Assembly: GCA_023131705.1 (NCBI GenBank)
Contig: JAGLZG010000229.1
Coordinates: 1-6,267, forward strand
Length of the DNA: 6,267 nucleotides
From: Nanobdellota archaeon
GTDB taxonomy: Archaea > Nanobdellota > Nanobdellia > Woesearchaeales > B3-WOES
Direction of reading: 5' to 3'
In this document: in pieces, positions 5,014 to 6,267 of the stretch
Position numbering within the stretch: position 1 is the first letter of the stretch
Layout of the letters: each line of letters begins with the position of its first letter
Notes under the pieces: generated by a model
The model's input: only the letters and a program-made list of their open reading frames with translations
The model's database searches: none
Told to the model about the DNA's origin: nothing
Program-made: the position numbers and the translations under genes

Positions 5014-5865
5014 TTATCCTTTCAAAACATCTATCATAGTATAGACTTGACCTTTTTCTCCTTGATCCATTTTTTTAGTAAGGAAAGGCATTGCTTTTTC
5101 CACTGTTCCTTGAGCATAAGTGTCTCTCCCAAGAACCTCTGTTTGGAATGTTAGCTTTACTGTTCCATCAGGGCTTGCAATTCTTATAAAATGGTCTCCG
5201 TGACCATAATCAGCTGTCCTATCTCCTTTTGTTGGAATAAAATTAATTCCCAATTCTTTAATAGGTTCCGCCCATTTTACCAGTGTTCCACTTATTTCAT
5301 CTTTTTTAGTTGATTGATGACTATCTATACCATATCCAGAATAACCCTCTAAAGCTCTTGGAAATGTTTGAGAAGCATATTTAAGCATTGCTCCAAAAAC
5401 AACCAAAGCAGGACTCATATTCTTATCAATAACAGCACAAATACCACTTTCTTTTACCACTTTTTCTAATTCATTTTCTTGCTCTTTTGAAGCTCCTGTA
5501 ACACCAGAAATAAAAGGGATTCCATATTTAACAAATTTAAAATTAACATCATAACCTTCTTTTGTTGCAAAGTTTATGCCAAATAAAGAATCTTTGTATT
5601 CCTCTTTTAATGTTGCTAAAATACCTTCATGATTTTCTGGTTTAATTAAATCTGTATTAGTTTCTTTTCTATATTTATCTTGGTATTCTTTATCTATATC
5701 CTTATCTTTCAGTTTTAAACCTGTTAAAGCAATATAATGCGGTTTTCTATCCTCTAAATGAGTTAATGTTGTTAATTCAAAATTATAAATTTCATCAATA
5801 ACATTTTTAACTCTTGTTGGCATATCACCTGGCAAACCTGCTAATATTATATTTGTTTTTTCCAT
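5014..5865 (-). CDS. dapB: 4-hydroxy-tetrahydrodipicolinate reductase, plant-like subgroup
   Basis: The 283-residue protein fits the DapB family, which reduces hydroxy-tetrahydrodipicolinate (dihydropicolinate) to tetrahydrodipicolinate with NAD(P)H in the diaminopimelate/lysine pathway. A Rossmann loop GLPGDM is at 10-15. IPFISGVTGAS (116-126) matches the family's GTTG turn. SHQSTKKDEISGT (182-194) supplies the catalytic H183 and K187 and the substrate-binding SGT. The C-terminal half, GHGDHFIRIASPDGTVKLTFQTEVLGRDTYAQGTV, is spread over 221-255 and with the ending YTMIDVL (275-281) resembles plant-type DapB much more than the E. coli form. The start is set by AAGGGGG five bases before the ATG. 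A TATA box and a hairpin leader lie upstream, and the 31-codon ORF follows 2 bases after the stop. Dinucleotide preference cannot be read. Transfer from a bacterium with plant-type DapB is a reasonable inference. Confidence 0.88.
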   Translation of the reverse strand: MEKTNIILAGLPGDMPTRVKNVIDEIYNFELTTLTHLEDRKPHYIALTGLKLKDKDIDKEYQDKYRKETNTDLIKPENHEGILATLKEEYKDSLFGINFATKEGYDVNFKFVKYGIPFISGVTGASKEQENELEKVVKESGICAVIDKNMSPALVVFGAMLKYASQTFPRALEGYSGYGIDSHQSTKKDEISGTLVKWAEPIKELGINFIPTKGDRTADYGHGDHFIRIASPDGTVKLTFQTEVLGRDTYAQGTVEKAMPFLTKKMDQGEKGQVYTMIDVLKG

Positions 5866-5870
5866 TTTTA

Positions 5871-5877
5871 CCCCCTT
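5871..5877 (-). promoter_or_regulatory. Ribosome binding site of dapB
   Basis: On the - strand AAGGGGG ends five bases before the ATG. It is G-richer than the other sites in the window (AGAGGAT, AAGGAT) and lies directly downstream of the leader hairpin at 5883-5901, so that fold could affect access to it. Confidence 0.6.
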
Positions 5878-5882
5878 AAAAG

Positions 5883-5923
5883 CTCTAGAACAACTCTAGA
5901 GGTATTATTAGTTAAACACCTCT
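5883..5923 (-). promoter_or_regulatory. dapB leader with two mutually exclusive hairpins, possible attenuator or translational switch
   Basis: In transcript order (- strand) helix A pairs AGAGGT (5923-5918) with ACCTCT (5903-5898), loop of 14. Helix B pairs CTCTAGA (5901-5895) with TCTAGAG (5889-5883), loop of five. They share 5898-5901 and cannot form together. The predicted transcription start from the TATA box at 5948-5955 is about 5924, right at the beginning of helix A, and helix B ends six bases before the ribosome site. The pairings are seen in the sequence; a regulatory role is inference. It does not match the lysine riboswitch, which is far longer. Confidence 0.4.
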
Positions 5924-5947
5924 TTTATTTTTAAGAATCTGAATGGG

Positions 5948-5955
5948 TTTATAAA
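5948..5955 (-). promoter_or_regulatory. TATA box of dapB
   Basis: TTTATAAA lies in the gap between the pcm stop and dapB. It is self-complementary, so orientation is taken from the genes: dapB lies downstream on the - strand and nothing on the + strand would use it. The expected start near 5924 gives a leader of about 58 bases. Confidence 0.5.
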
Positions 5956-5979
5956 GATTGTTATAGAAAAGACCATATT

Positions 5980-6267
5980 TCAGGGAAATCCATACTTCCC
6001 TTTCAAAGGCACAAACATAAACTCTCCTAATTCTTCTTGCTCTAATTTCTCTTTAATCTTCTTTGCTTTAATCATTTTCTGGCCATACAATGAACCAACA
6101 GGAGCTACAATAATGCCATTATCCTTAAGCTGCTCTATCCAAGGTTTAGGAATATAAGGACACGCTGCTGTTGCTATTATCTTATCATAAGGTGCTTCCT
6201 TGCTATATCCTTTACTTCCATCTGTATGAATAATCTTTATATTCTTTATTTTTTGTTTTTTAATATT
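5980..6267 (-). CDS. pcm: Protein-L-isoaspartate O-methyltransferase, C-terminal 95 residues
   Basis: An open frame enters from the right edge and stops with TGA at 5982-5980. The enzyme transfers a methyl group from S-adenosylmethionine to isoaspartyl residues of damaged cytosolic proteins, starting their repair. The visible part contains HTDGSKGYSKEAPYDKIIAT (residues 14-33 of the fragment), the family's GDGxxGYPxxAPYDxI strand-loop-strand, then AACPYIPKPWIEQLKDNG (34-51), VAPVGS (54-59) and the closing FVPLKGKYGFP (85-95), a typical C-terminus for this family. The SAM-binding N-terminal half and the catalytic Ser/Thr region lie outside. The gene precedes dapB by 114 bases with a promoter between, so co-transcription is not required. 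Confidence 0.9.
   Translation of the reverse strand, partial: NIKKQKIKNIKIIHTDGSKGYSKEAPYDKIIATAACPYIPKPWIEQLKDNGIIVAPVGSLYGQKMIKAKKIKEKLEQEELGEFMFVPLKGKYGFP

Noticed and set aside
5866..5979. Classical lysine riboswitch ahead of dapB
   Set aside because: The gap is too short for the lysine aptamer and the leader predicted from the TATA box is only about 58 bases.

Overview
The window looks like a compact, strongly A+T-rich archaeal chromosome segment. Three things support this: a class I fructose-bisphosphate aldolase of the archaeal type, a probable archaeal D-aminoacyl-tRNA deacylase tail at the left edge, and TATA-box promoters at archaeal spacing from their genes (no bacterial -35/-10 pairs were seen). 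A small-genome DPANN-type archaeon would fit, but this is an inference from style and composition, not a phylogenetic result.

Left part, + strand (1-1901): the last 41 codons of a probable D-aminoacyl-tRNA deacylase; then a TATA promoter; then a tight two-gene operon of a PfkB-family sugar kinase (173-1096) and the archaeal aldolase (1098-1901), with one base between stop and start. The pairing suggests that the kinase feeds fructose 1,6-bisphosphate to the aldolase, i.e. central glycolysis. A U-rich tract at about 1920-1929 lies between the convergent ends of the aldolase and the next gene.

Right part, - strand, read from right to left: the C-terminal 95 residues of protein-L-isoaspartate O-methyltransferase (5980-6267, cut by the window edge); dapB of the plant-like subgroup (5014-5865) with its own TATA box and a short leader holding two mutually exclusive hairpins; an unlisted 31-codon ORF (4916-5011) starting 2 bases after the dapB stop and resembling the start of a Rossmann-fold dehydrogenase; a lysA-like PLP decarboxylase (3600-4865); and a DUF4139 protein (1945-3288). 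DapB and the LysA-like enzyme would catalyse two steps of the diaminopimelate route to lysine. The 31-codon ORF could be a relic of, or a microprotein derived from, a dehydrogenase of that pathway.

The most striking non-coding object is a ~155 bp element (3395-3549) in the 311 bp gap between the lysA-like gene and the DUF4139 gene. It has a near-symmetric plan: ATGTCA/TGACAT ends, two long perfect inverted repeats (14 bp and 12 bp) flanking a central GCATGC, and a 9-bp hairpin with a 3-nt loop just inside each end, both starting CCAC and ending GTGG. This looks like a non-autonomous palindrome-ended transposable element (IS200/IS605-derived or MITE-like) or a structured RNA. I cannot assign it to a named family.
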